Origin: Nitrospirillum viridazoti
GTDB lineage: Bacteria > Pseudomonadota > Alphaproteobacteria > Azospirillales > Azospirillaceae
Length of the DNA: 64,000 nucleotides
Assembly: GCF_007827975.1 (NCBI RefSeq)
Contig: NZ_VITT01000014.1
Direction: 5' to 3' (one strand)
Below the pieces are notes generated by a model. It worked only from the letters and a program-made list of their open reading frames with translations, ran no database searches and was not told the origin of the DNA. The position numbers and the translations under genes are program-made. Shown here piece after piece: positions 7,857 through 15,023 of this stretch. The stretch's first letter is position 1; every line of letters begins with the position of its first letter.

Positions 7857-9642
7857 CAGCGTCGTTGAAATCGTCCAGCAGGGCGGCGATGCGGCCCCGG
7901 TCGGTCTGGTCCATGATGGTGCGGGCGCGGCGGGTGGCCTCGATCAGGTCCAGCCCGCGCAGGCGGCGCTTCACCAGGGGCAGGTTGTTGGGCGCCATGG
8001 ACAGTTCGCGGATGCCCAGGCCCAGCAGCAGGGCGGTGTAGCGCGGGTCGCCCGCCATCTCCCCGCAAATGGACACGGGAATGCGGGCGCGCAGCGCCGC
8101 CTCGGTGGTGAACTGCACCAGGCGCAGCACGGCCGGGTGCAGCGGGTCGTAGAGGTCGGCCACCTGCTCGTCACCCCGGTCGATGGCCAGGGTGTATTGG
8201 ATCAGGTCGTTGGTGCCGATGGCGAAGAAGTCGCAGAAGGGCGCCAGGCCGTCGGCCGACAAGGCGGCGCCCGGTATCTCGATCATGATGCCCAGCTTGG
8301 GCAGGGGGTGGGCGATCTTCACCCCCCGGCGGCGCAGGCGGCGCACCACCGTGGCCATGATCTCGCGCACGCGCCGCACCTCCGCCACCGAGCTGATCAT
8401 GGGCAGCAGGATGCGCAGGTTGCCGTGCGCCCCGGCGCGCAACATGGCGGCCAGCTGGGTTTCCAGCAGCTTGGGTTCCTTCAGCGACAGGCGGATGGCG
8501 CGCAGGCCCAGGGCGGGGTTGGTGGGCTCGCTGAAATACCCCCGCAGGGCGGTGGCGATCTTCTCCCCGCCGATGTCCAGGGTGCGGGCCGTCACCGGCT
8601 TGCCGTCCATGCTGGTGACGATGCGGGTCAGGATCTCCGTCTGCTCATCCTCGTCCGGCAGATCCTCGCGGTTCATGAACAGGAACTCGGTGCGCAGCAG
8701 CCCGACGCCCGACGCCCCCACCTCGATGGCGCCGTCCAGCTCACGCGGCAGTTCCAGGTTGGCGTTCAGGGTGACGGAGGTGCCGTCGCGGGTGATGGCC
8801 GGCAGCTTGCGCAGGCTTTTCAGCTGCGCCCGTTCGGCCAGCAGCTCGGCCCGGCGGCGCCGATAACCGTCCAGCACGTCCGGGCTGGGATTGACACAAA
8901 CCTGGCCGGCAATGCCGTCCACCACCACCGTGTCACCGTTCTGCACGCCCTGCAGCAGACCCAGGGTGCCCAGCACGGCCGGCAGGCTGAGGGACCGCGC
9001 CATGATGGCGGTGTGGCCCTCCGGCCCGCCCAGCATGGTGGCGAAGCCGGCGATGCGGCGTGGGTCCATCAGGGCGGTGTCGGCGGGGCTCAAGTCCTCC
9101 GCCAGGACGATGCAGCCCTCCGGCAGGAAGGAGAAGGCCTGGTACTTGTGCTGCATCAGGTTGCGCAGCAGCCGCTGGCCCACCTCGCGCACATCGGCGA
9201 TGCGGGCCGCCAGGTAGGCGTCCTCCATATCGGCGAAGCTCTGCGCGATACTGGTGATTTCCGCCTGCACCGCGGCCTCGGCGTTCACCTTGTCCTGACG
9301 GATACGTTTCTCCACGCCACGCATAAGGCGGGAGCCCGACAGCATGGCGAAATGGGCGTCCAGCAGGAAGCCGATCTCCTCCGCGGCGCTGTCCGGCAGG
9401 CCCGAGGCCTTGGTCTTCAGCTTGCGCACCTGACGGCGCGCCTTGTCGGCGGCGGTGGCAAAGCGCTGGACCTCCGCCTCCAGTTCAGCCTCGGGAATGG
9501 CGTATTCCGGCGCCAGCAGGGCGCTGGCGTCCACCACATGCGCCGGCCCGATGGCGATACCGGAGGAAACCCCCACGCCCCGCAGCAGACGATCGGCCGC
9601 CGCCTTCATCGTGCGGCCCCGGCCAGATGCGCGATCGGCCAT
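7849..9642 (-). CDS. ptsI: Phosphoenolpyruvate-protein phosphotransferase (Enzyme I)
   Basis: Enzyme I takes phosphate from PEP and passes it to HPr. The ~597-aa protein has the HPr-binding/phospho-His domain ('GGPEGHTAIMARSLSLPAVLG', catalytic His near 209) and the PEP-binding TIM barrel ('GVGLLRTEFLFMNR', 'PVTARTLDIGGEK', 'FFAIGTNDLIQYTLAIDR', catalytic Cys in 'PVSICGEMAGDP'). It lacks the N-terminal GAF domain of the nitrogen-type PtsP, so it is closer to plain PtsI. I chose ATG 9642, which has GAGGA about 12 nt upstream; starts at 9660 or 9609 are possible. It is the last gene of the PTS operon, with no EIIB or EIIC nearby, pointing to a regulatory PTS. Confidence 0.93.
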   Translation of the reverse strand: MADRASGRGRTMKAAADRLLRGVGVSSGIAIGPAHVVDASALLAPEYAIPEAELEAEVQRFATAADKARRQVRKLKTKASGLPDSAAEEIGFLLDAHFAMLSGSRLMRGVEKRIRQDKVNAEAAVQAEITSIAQSFADMEDAYLAARIADVREVGQRLLRNLMQHKYQAFSFLPEGCIVLAEDLSPADTALMDPRRIAGFATMLGGPEGHTAIMARSLSLPAVLGTLGLLQGVQNGDTVVVDGIAGQVCVNPSPDVLDGYRRRRAELLAERAQLKSLRKLPAITRDGTSVTLNANLELPRELDGAIEVGASGVGLLRTEFLFMNREDLPDEDEQTEILTRIVTSMDGKPVTARTLDIGGEKIATALRGYFSEPTNPALGLRAIRLSLKEPKLLETQLAAMLRAGAHGNLRILLPMISSVAEVRRVREIMATVVRRLRRRGVKIAHPLPKLGIMIEIPGAALSADGLAPFCDFFAIGTNDLIQYTLAIDRGDEQVADLYDPLHPAVLRLVQFTTEAALRARIPVSICGEMAGDPRYTALLLGLGIRELSMAPNNLPLVKRRLRGLDLIEATRRARTIMDQTDRGRIAALLDDFNDAAA

Positions 9643-9649
9643 TTGCCGT

Positions 9650-9952
9650 TCAGTCCTCATCGAACTTGCGGTCGACCAGGGCGACCAGCGCGTCCAGCGC
9701 CTGTTCCCCCTGCGGCCCCCGCGCCCGCAACGTGATGGAGGTGCCGATGGCGGCCGCCAGCATCATCAGGCCCATGATGGACTGGCCGTTGACCTGGGTG
9801 TCGCCCCGCTCCACCTCCACCTCGGCATCGAACTCCGCCGCCAGCTTCACGAACTTGGCCGCCGCCCGCGCGTGCAGGCCGCGCCGGTTCTGGATGAGCG
9901 CCGTGCGCGGCGGGCCGAATGCGCCCGCGTTTCCTTCCCCCCCGCCCGTCAT
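9650..9952 (-). CDS. ptsH: Phosphocarrier protein HPr
   Basis: A 100-aa HPr. The phospho-accepting His27 is in 'NRRGLHARAAAKFV', and the HPr-kinase target serine is Ser58 in 'NGQSIMGLMML'. A Gly-rich N-terminal extension of about 12 residues precedes the usual start of the fold. It sits between the EIIA gene and ptsI, downstream of hprK, so both the His and Ser phosphorylation branches are encoded in one operon. Confidence 0.95.
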   Translation of the reverse strand: MTGGGEGNAGAFGPPRTALIQNRRGLHARAAAKFVKLAAEFDAEVEVERGDTQVNGQSIMGLMMLAAAIGTSITLRARGPQGEQALDALVALVDRKFDED

Positions 9953-9955
9953 GGC

Positions 9956-10357
9956 TCAGTTATCCGCCAGCAGGGAAGAGGCGACGTTGATGTACTTGCG
10001 CCCCGCTTCGCGCGCGGCCTGGACCGCGCTTTCCAGCGACTCGGTCTTGCGCACCGAGGCCAGTTTGATCAGCAGGGGCAGATTCACGCCGGCGATGACC
10101 TCAACCTTGGCGCGGTCCATGGTGCTGATGGCCAGGTTGGACGGCGTGCCGCCGAACATGTCGGTCAGGACCACCACACCGTCGCCGGTGTCGCACTCCG
10201 CCACCTTGGCCAGGATATCCTCCCGCCGCTGCTCCATGTCATCTTCCGGCCCGATGCAGACCGCGCGCACCTGTGGCTGTTCCCCCACCACGTGTTGGAG
10301 GGCCAGTATGAACTCCTCGGCCAGGCGGCCGTGGGTCACGAGGACCATACCGATCAT
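9956..10357 (-). CDS. PTS EIIA component, mannose/fructose (EIIA-Man) type
   Basis: A 133-aa single-domain EIIA-Man protein with the phospho-accepting His9 in 'MVLVTHGRLAEEF' and 'VVVLTDMFGGTPSNLA', typical of the fold. No EIIB, EIIC or EIID is adjacent, so it probably acts as a regulator rather than in sugar transport, as proposed for the alphaproteobacterial PtsM protein. Its start overlaps the rapZ stop by 4 nt (ATGA), indicating translational coupling. Confidence 0.92.
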   Translation of the reverse strand: MIGMVLVTHGRLAEEFILALQHVVGEQPQVRAVCIGPEDDMEQRREDILAKVAECDTGDGVVVLTDMFGGTPSNLAISTMDRAKVEVIAGVNLPLLIKLASVRKTESLESAVQAAREAGRKYINVASSLLADN

Positions 10358-11277
10358 CGGGTCTCCCTATTGACGACATGCGCGGGCTCCGGGGACACGC
10401 CGGACCGGTCCAATTCCCGGTGGGCGACGCCCACCCGGGAGCCCTGGGTTTGTAACCATGCCGCCAGCCGGTTGGCGACAAAGACGGAACGATGGCGGCC
10501 CCCGGTGCACCCCACGGCGATGGTGAGGTAGCGCTTGCCCTCGTTCATGTAGCGGGGCAGCAGGGGGGCCAGCAAGCGGGTGAGGTTGTCGAAGAAGGCG
10601 GGGAAGTCGCCATCCTTTTCGATGAAGGCGCCCACGGGCGGATCGTTGCCGGTCAGGGGCCGGAGATCGGGAACCCAGTGGGGATTGTCGAGGAAACGGA
10701 CGTCGAACACCAGGTCGGCCTCACGCGGGACGCCGTGGCGGAACGAGAAGCTGGTCACGAAGACATGCAACGACGGCGCCGTGTCCAACCGGAAATGCCC
10801 GCCCAGCAAACGGCGGACATCGTGGATGGAAAGCTGGGTCGTGTCGACCACCACGTCGGCGTTGTCACGCAAGGACCACAGCAGGCCGCGTTCCCGGGCG
10901 ATGCCGTCGGGCACGGGCCGATCGGTGGCCAGCGGATGGGGTCGGCGGGTTTCGGTGTAGCGCCGCTGCAGCGCCTCGTCCGACGCCTCCATGAACAGCA
11001 GGCTGACGGTTCGGCCCGTGGCCTTGCGCAACCGGTCCAGTTCCGCACCCACGGCGTCGGCGGAGAAATCGCGGGTGCGGCTGTCGATGCCGATGGCCAG
11101 CGGCCGGTCGCTGGCCTGTTCCACCAGGTGGGTCAGCAGCGACAGGCGCAGGTTGTCCACCGCCTCGTAGCCCAGATCCTCCAGCGCCTTCAGCGCGGTG
11201 GAAAGACCGGCGCCGGACAGGCCGGTGACCACCACCACGGGCGGCAGGGGGGAGGTGGACACGGGATGCTCACTCAT
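10354..11277 (-). CDS. rapZ: RapZ/YvcJ-family nucleotide-binding protein
   Basis: A 307-aa RapZ-like protein; in E. coli RapZ is an RNA-binding adaptor that controls GlmS synthesis, and relatives bind nucleotides. The C-terminal block 'ITIAVGCTGGRHRSVFVANRLAAWL' is diagnostic. The N-terminal P-loop reads 'VVVTGLSGAGLSTALKALEDLGYEAVDNL': Leu25 occupies the Walker-A lysine position, so ATP/GTP hydrolysis may be reduced. It overlaps hprK upstream and the EIIA gene downstream by 4 nt each, so the operon is tightly coupled. Confidence 0.92.
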   Translation of the reverse strand: MSEHPVSTSPLPPVVVVTGLSGAGLSTALKALEDLGYEAVDNLRLSLLTHLVEQASDRPLAIGIDSRTRDFSADAVGAELDRLRKATGRTVSLLFMEASDEALQRRYTETRRPHPLATDRPVPDGIARERGLLWSLRDNADVVVDTTQLSIHDVRRLLGGHFRLDTAPSLHVFVTSFSFRHGVPREADLVFDVRFLDNPHWVPDLRPLTGNDPPVGAFIEKDGDFPAFFDNLTRLLAPLLPRYMNEGKRYLTIAVGCTGGRHRSVFVANRLAAWLQTQGSRVGVAHRELDRSGVSPEPAHVVNRETR

Positions 11278-11783
11278 GCCGCCACCTCATTGGCCGCCAC
11301 CTCATTGGCCGCCACCTCATCGGCCCCCACCTTATCGAACGCAGCCGGCACCAGGGGCTGGCCGGCGGCCACGGCCGCCAGGGCCAAGCGCAGGGCGGCG
11401 GGGGCGGACGCCGCGAAGGGCCACAGCGTCACGCGGGGCACGGCCACGCCGGCCAGGGTCACGGCGGCGGGATCGGGCAGGCGGGGAACGGCGTCGCGGT
11501 CGACCAGATCGACCACCAGGCGCACGAAGGCCGACGGGGTGGCGGGGGCCGGCAGGATGCCCAGGCCACGCACCTCGATCAGGCCGGCCAGACGCTCGGG
11601 CGCGGTGGCGGTCAGCAGGGTTGCCGTGGGGTCGGCGGCCAGCGCCACCTGGTCGTCAGCCACCAGCAGGGCGCCCGCATCCACCAGGCGCAGGGCCAAA
11701 TCGGATTTGCCCGACCCCGACGCCCCCCGCAGGAGGACGCCGGCACCGCCAACACTGACGCAAGTGGCATGGACGCGGATCAT
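11274..11783 (-). CDS. hprK: HPr kinase/phosphorylase, short alphaproteobacterial form
   Basis: A 169-aa protein containing only the catalytic domain, as is usual in Alphaproteobacteria. Walker A is 'GASGSGKSDLALRL' (about 20-33), followed by 'LVADDQV' and the HprK signature 'IEVRGLGIL'. It phosphorylates or dephosphorylates the regulatory serine of HPr. I start at ATG 11783, since upstream sequence is unrelated. The C-terminus ends in four in-frame copies of a five-residue unit (DKVGA, DEVAA, NEVAA, NEVAA) from a 15-bp tandem repeat. It is the first gene of the PTS operon. Confidence 0.9.
   Translation of the reverse strand: MIRVHATCVSVGGAGVLLRGASGSGKSDLALRLVDAGALLVADDQVALAADPTATLLTATAPERLAGLIEVRGLGILPAPATPSAFVRLVVDLVDRDAVPRLPDPAAVTLAGVAVPRVTLWPFAASAPAALRLALAAVAAGQPLVPAAFDKVGADEVAANEVAANEVAA
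11278..11337. repeat. 15-bp tandem repeat in the 3' end of hprK
   Basis: Four consecutive 15-bp units (GCCGCCACCTCATTG twice, then two variants) at 11278-11292, 11293-11307, 11308-11322 and 11323-11337. Because 15 is a multiple of three, gain or loss of units would only change the length of the HprK tail. The repeat begins 1 nt from the rapZ start codon. Confidence 0.9.
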
Positions 11784-12274
11784 GGTCGAGGGAAGGTGCG
11801 ACCGATGGTCCCCCCTGTCAATGGCATGACGCGTATGCGCGGTCCCCCCCGACCCGCCTGCCCTTACCATCGTCCCCGCCTTCCCTTCCCGACCCCGCTG
11901 CGATCCCAGCCATCGCGGCCCCTTCGCCAACCCCCGAAGGCGGATATGGGATACCGTTCGCGCCGTCGGTTTTAGCAGAAGCGGCCGGCGGGCGCAAAGT
12001 CGGGCCGCCATATTGGTTTGGCGGCGCAACATTCGGTGGGGAGATTTGTAACGACGCGTGGCGGCGGACCACGATAGAGTGCCAAGGTCGGGTTGGCCTT
12101 CCGCGCAAACGGCCGGGAACGGCGCGAATTGCCGCTCTTGGACCAGCGGGGCGCGGCCCCATATCATTGACGCCCCGGGGCGCCGCAAGGTCTGCCCCCC
12201 AGGGCGACAACCCGCGTTCCGGCCGCCGTTCGGTTGCGCCGCATCATGGATCAACCCAGCGACAAGGTCCCCCG
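11784..12274. other. Intergenic region between hprK and the patatin gene
   Basis: 491 nt between divergently transcribed genes. Open frames here have no convincing start, codon pattern or family resemblance. The region must hold the promoters of the PTS operon and the patatin gene, but I cannot point to clear -35/-10 pairs or operators. Confidence 0.5.
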
Positions 12275-13360
12275 ATGCCCGACAGCACGCCTCCCCAGAC
12301 CCCGCCCGGCCCCACCGACGCCACCGCCCGTCCCAAGCGCAACGGGCAGCCGCACAAGCGGGTCAACCTGGGCCTGCAGGGCGGCGGGTCGCACGGCGCC
12401 TTCACCTGGGGTGTGCTGGACCGCCTGTTGGAGGATGGCCGGCTGGAGGTGGAAGCCATCTCCGGCACCAGCGCCGGCGCCATGAACGCCGTGGTCATGG
12501 CCGACGGTTACGGCAAGGATGGACGCGAGGGCGCCCGCAAGGCGCTGCGCACCTTCTGGACCAAGGTGGGTGAGGCCGGGCGCGGATCGCCGCTGCAGCG
12601 CAGCCTGCTGTCACGCCTGCGCGGCAGTTGGCGGGTGGACGACAGCCCGGGCTACGCCTGGTTCAACATCATGAACATGCTGGTCTCGCCCTATCAGAGC
12701 AATCCGCTGGGCATCAACCCGCTGCGCCGCATCCTGGAAGACCTGATCGATTTCGACCAGGTGCGCTTCGCCGCCGGCATCGACCTCTACCTGTCCGCCA
12801 CCAACGTGGAGACGGGCAAGGTCAAGATCTTCCGCAACCGCGACATCACCGTGGACGCCGTGTTGGCCTCGGCCTGCCTGCCCCAGATGTTCCAGGCGGT
12901 GGAGATCAAGGGGGAATTTTATTGGGACGGCGGCTTCATGGGCAACCCGTCGCTGTGGCCCATCGCGTACGAGAACGAGAGCCACGACATCATCGTCGTG
13001 CAGATCAACCCGCTGGTGCGCAAGGGTGTGCCCAAGACGCCGTTCGAGATCGCCGACCGGGTGAACGAGATCACCTTCAACGCCTCGCTGATGCGCGAGA
13101 TGCGGTCCATCCGCTTCGTTTCCCGCCTCATCGACTCCGGCGACCTGACATCGGACCAGTATAAGGCCCTGCGCATGCACGTCATCGAGAATGACGAGGC
13201 CCTGGCCGACATGCACGCCAGCAGCAAGCTGAACGCCGAGCCGGAATTCCTGCAGTACCTGTTCACCAAGGGACGGGAGACGGCCGACTGCTGGCTGGCC
13301 GCCAATTTCGACAAGGTGGGCGTGGAGACCAGCGTCGACATCGTGCAGGATTATTTGTGA
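12275..13360 (+). CDS. Patatin-like phospholipase
   Basis: A 361-aa patatin-family serine hydrolase. The oxyanion glycine loop is 'LGLQGGGSHGAFTWGVLDRLL' (about 34-54), the nucleophile is in 'ISGTSAGAMNA', and the dyad aspartate is in 'YWDGGFMGNPSLWP'. The first ~30 residues are a Pro/Thr-rich, low-complexity leader without a signal peptide, so a cytoplasmic acyl hydrolase acting on lipid is likely; the exact substrate cannot be read from sequence. I chose ATG 12275; a longer frame from 12167 has an unrelated N-terminus. Confidence 0.9.
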   Translation: MPDSTPPQTPPGPTDATARPKRNGQPHKRVNLGLQGGGSHGAFTWGVLDRLLEDGRLEVEAISGTSAGAMNAVVMADGYGKDGREGARKALRTFWTKVGEAGRGSPLQRSLLSRLRGSWRVDDSPGYAWFNIMNMLVSPYQSNPLGINPLRRILEDLIDFDQVRFAAGIDLYLSATNVETGKVKIFRNRDITVDAVLASACLPQMFQAVEIKGEFYWDGGFMGNPSLWPIAYENESHDIIVVQINPLVRKGVPKTPFEIADRVNEITFNASLMREMRSIRFVSRLIDSGDLTSDQYKALRMHVIENDEALADMHASSKLNAEPEFLQYLFTKGRETADCWLAANFDKVGVETSVDIVQDYL

Positions 13361-13423
13361 GGTTGGGGAGGCTGCCCATAAGCCCCCTTGGCCCCAGGCG
13401 CTCGCCGGCTATATGATCGTGCT

Positions 13424-13651
13424 ATGGTCGAGACCCGCCCCACCACCTCCCGCCTCGGCGGGCTGATCCCCGACGGCTCGGACCGGCACTCCATCCTGGT
13501 GCCGCCGCCGGCGCCGACGCGCGCCGTGCAGAAGGCCAAGCCCGGCAACCGCTGGCCCTCGGCCCGTGAGCTGGCCAGCCTGATGGTCAATGGCATCCTG
13601 ACCCTGCCTGCGCGCTATCGCCGGGGCATGTTCCTGGACGTGCTGTTATAG
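13424..13651 (+). CDS. Small hypothetical protein
   Basis: A 75-aa basic protein (MVETRPTTSRLGGLIPDG... ending RYRRGMFLDVLL) that I do not recognise. Codon use is GC3-rich like its neighbours. There is no good ribosome site. Indirect support: repeat R4 starts 6 nt after its stop codon, as other copies do after real genes. It may be a second gene of the patatin transcript, 64 nt downstream. Confidence 0.4.
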   Translation: MVETRPTTSRLGGLIPDGSDRHSILVPPPAPTRAVQKAKPGNRWPSARELASLMVNGILTLPARYRRGMFLDVLL

Positions 13652-13656
13652 TTGGT

Positions 13657-13762
13657 GCGCCTCAAGCGCCGGCGGGGCATCCGCCCCTTGGCTTATCCTC
13701 GGTTTCCAGTCCGCTACGCTCCCCGGAAACCTCCGGCGGCCCCCTCTATGTAAACTGGGGGC
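13657..13762 (+). repeat. Dispersed multi-hairpin intergenic repeat, copy R4
   Basis: Copy R4, plus sense, 6 nt after the stop of the small ORF. Hairpins: H0 GCGC-CTCAA-GCGC (13657-13669); H1 GGGGC-ATCC-GCCCC (13674-13687); H2 GGTTTCC/GGAAACC (13701-13731); H3 is replaced by a longer GCCCCC/GGGGGC hairpin with a 12-nt AT-rich loop (13739-13762). Confidence 0.87.
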
Positions 13763-13907
13763 GCGTCCTAGGAAGGGATAGGGCGGCCGCATGCATCTTC
13801 ATTCCGGTGCCACCCGCTTTCGCTTAGTTTTTTTAATTAGAATAATTCCAATCGTAGCGCTTTGAGACTAGGATGGCGCGGTCACCGTCCCCTTGAAGAC
13901 GCCACCA

Positions 13908-14795
13908 ATGACCCTGCCCAGCCTCAAGCAACTCCGTTATCTCGTGCACCTGCATGAGCACCGGAATTTCAGCCGGGCGGCCGCGGCGTGCAACGTCACC
14001 CAGGCCGCCCTGTCCTCCGGCATCCAGGAGTTGGAGTCCTTGCTGCGCCTGCGCCTCGTGGAACGCACGCGGCGCATGGTGGCCTTCACCGCCGTGGGCG
14101 AGCAGGTGGTGGAAAAGGCGCGCGAGCTGCTGCGCGTGGCGCAGGACCTGGGCAATATCGGACATGGCGAGGGGCCGCTGGCCGGCATGCTGCGGCTGGG
14201 CATCATCCCCACGGTGGGCCCCTATCTGCTGCCCCGCCTGCTGCCCAAGTTCGCCAGCAGCTATCCCCTGCTGGAACTGCATGTGCGGGAGGAGTTCAGC
14301 GCCAACCTGTGCGCGGCACTCAGCCATGGGGAACTGGACTGCGCCATCCTGGCCCTGCCCTATCCCTGTACGGCGCTGGACTATGACGCCCTGTTCGACG
14401 ACCCGCTGATGCTGGCCTTTCATATGGAGGACCCGGTGAGTGGCCACGCCACGCTGCAGGAGGCCGACTGGACGGAGCGCCTGCTGCTGCTGCCGGACGG
14501 GCACTGCCTGCGCGACCATGCCTTGGCGCTGTGCGGCCGCGCCGACCTGCAGCGCCAGGCCATGTCCGCCGCCACGCTGCAGACCCTGGTGCATCTGGTC
14601 GACAACCGGCTGGGCGTCACCTTGCTGCCGGAAATGGCGGTGCAGGCCGGCCTGCTGCATGGCCTGCACGTGACCACCCGGCCCCTACCGGACCCGGAAG
14701 CCAAGCGCCGCATCGTCCTGGCCTGGCGCAGCGGTGCCGCCCTTAGCACCACCTACCAGCGCCTGGCGCAGGCGATTCGCGAGGCGCGACACTAG
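13908..14795 (+). CDS. oxyR: LysR-type peroxide sensor OxyR
   Basis: A 295-aa LysR regulator. The winged helix is at about 3-62 ('NFSRAAAACNVTQAALSSGIQELE'). The two redox cysteines of OxyR are present in context: Cys200 in 'LLLLPDGHCLRDHALALCG' and Cys209, matching Cys199/Cys208 of E. coli. H2O2 would form the disulfide and switch on targets. I use ATG 13908 (a TTG five codons earlier is possible). The next gene on the same strand is katG, with an OxyR-type site between them, so local regulation is highly likely. Confidence 0.95.
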   Translation: MTLPSLKQLRYLVHLHEHRNFSRAAAACNVTQAALSSGIQELESLLRLRLVERTRRMVAFTAVGEQVVEKARELLRVAQDLGNIGHGEGPLAGMLRLGIIPTVGPYLLPRLLPKFASSYPLLELHVREEFSANLCAALSHGELDCAILALPYPCTALDYDALFDDPLMLAFHMEDPVSGHATLQEADWTERLLLLPDGHCLRDHALALCGRADLQRQAMSAATLQTLVHLVDNRLGVTLLPEMAVQAGLLHGLHVTTRPLPDPEAKRRIVLAWRSGAALSTTYQRLAQAIREARH

Positions 14796-14915
14796 ACAAG
14801 CAGGTCCAACGCCGCCACATTGCCGCGCCGCACAAATTATTAGTTCCTCCTGTCCGCTCTACATTAATAATTATGTCGCTTATTGATTGTCCATGTTCTC
14901 ATTTTTACTGATGTT

Positions 14916-14952
14916 ATAGATTTTACCTATAAGAATTATAGAATCAATTAGT
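14916..14952 (+). promoter_or_regulatory. OxyR binding site upstream of katG
   Basis: The published OxyR tetramer motif is two ATAGnTnnnAnCTAT elements spaced by 7 nt. The left element here (14916-14930) matches all ten fixed bases; after 7 nt the right element starts with ATAG (14938-14941) and keeps the internal A but loses the final CTAT. It lies about 72 nt upstream of the katG start in an AT-rich tract. Confidence 0.85.
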
Positions 14953-15023
14953 TTGTTCCGCGGTTTTCAGCGTGTTAGCTGCAGATGCATCCGAGTTCAG
15001 ACTTTCCCAAAAGGGAGACTTCG

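Noticed and set aside
7453..9735. A very long open frame opposite the EI gene
   Set aside because: In high-GC DNA the antisense frame of a real gene often stays open. The composition is Gly/Gln/His-rich with no domain, and the minus-strand EI is unambiguous.
11278..11337. Short tandem repeats considered as a CRISPR remnant
   Set aside because: The units are directly adjacent with no spacers, lie inside hprK and are in frame.
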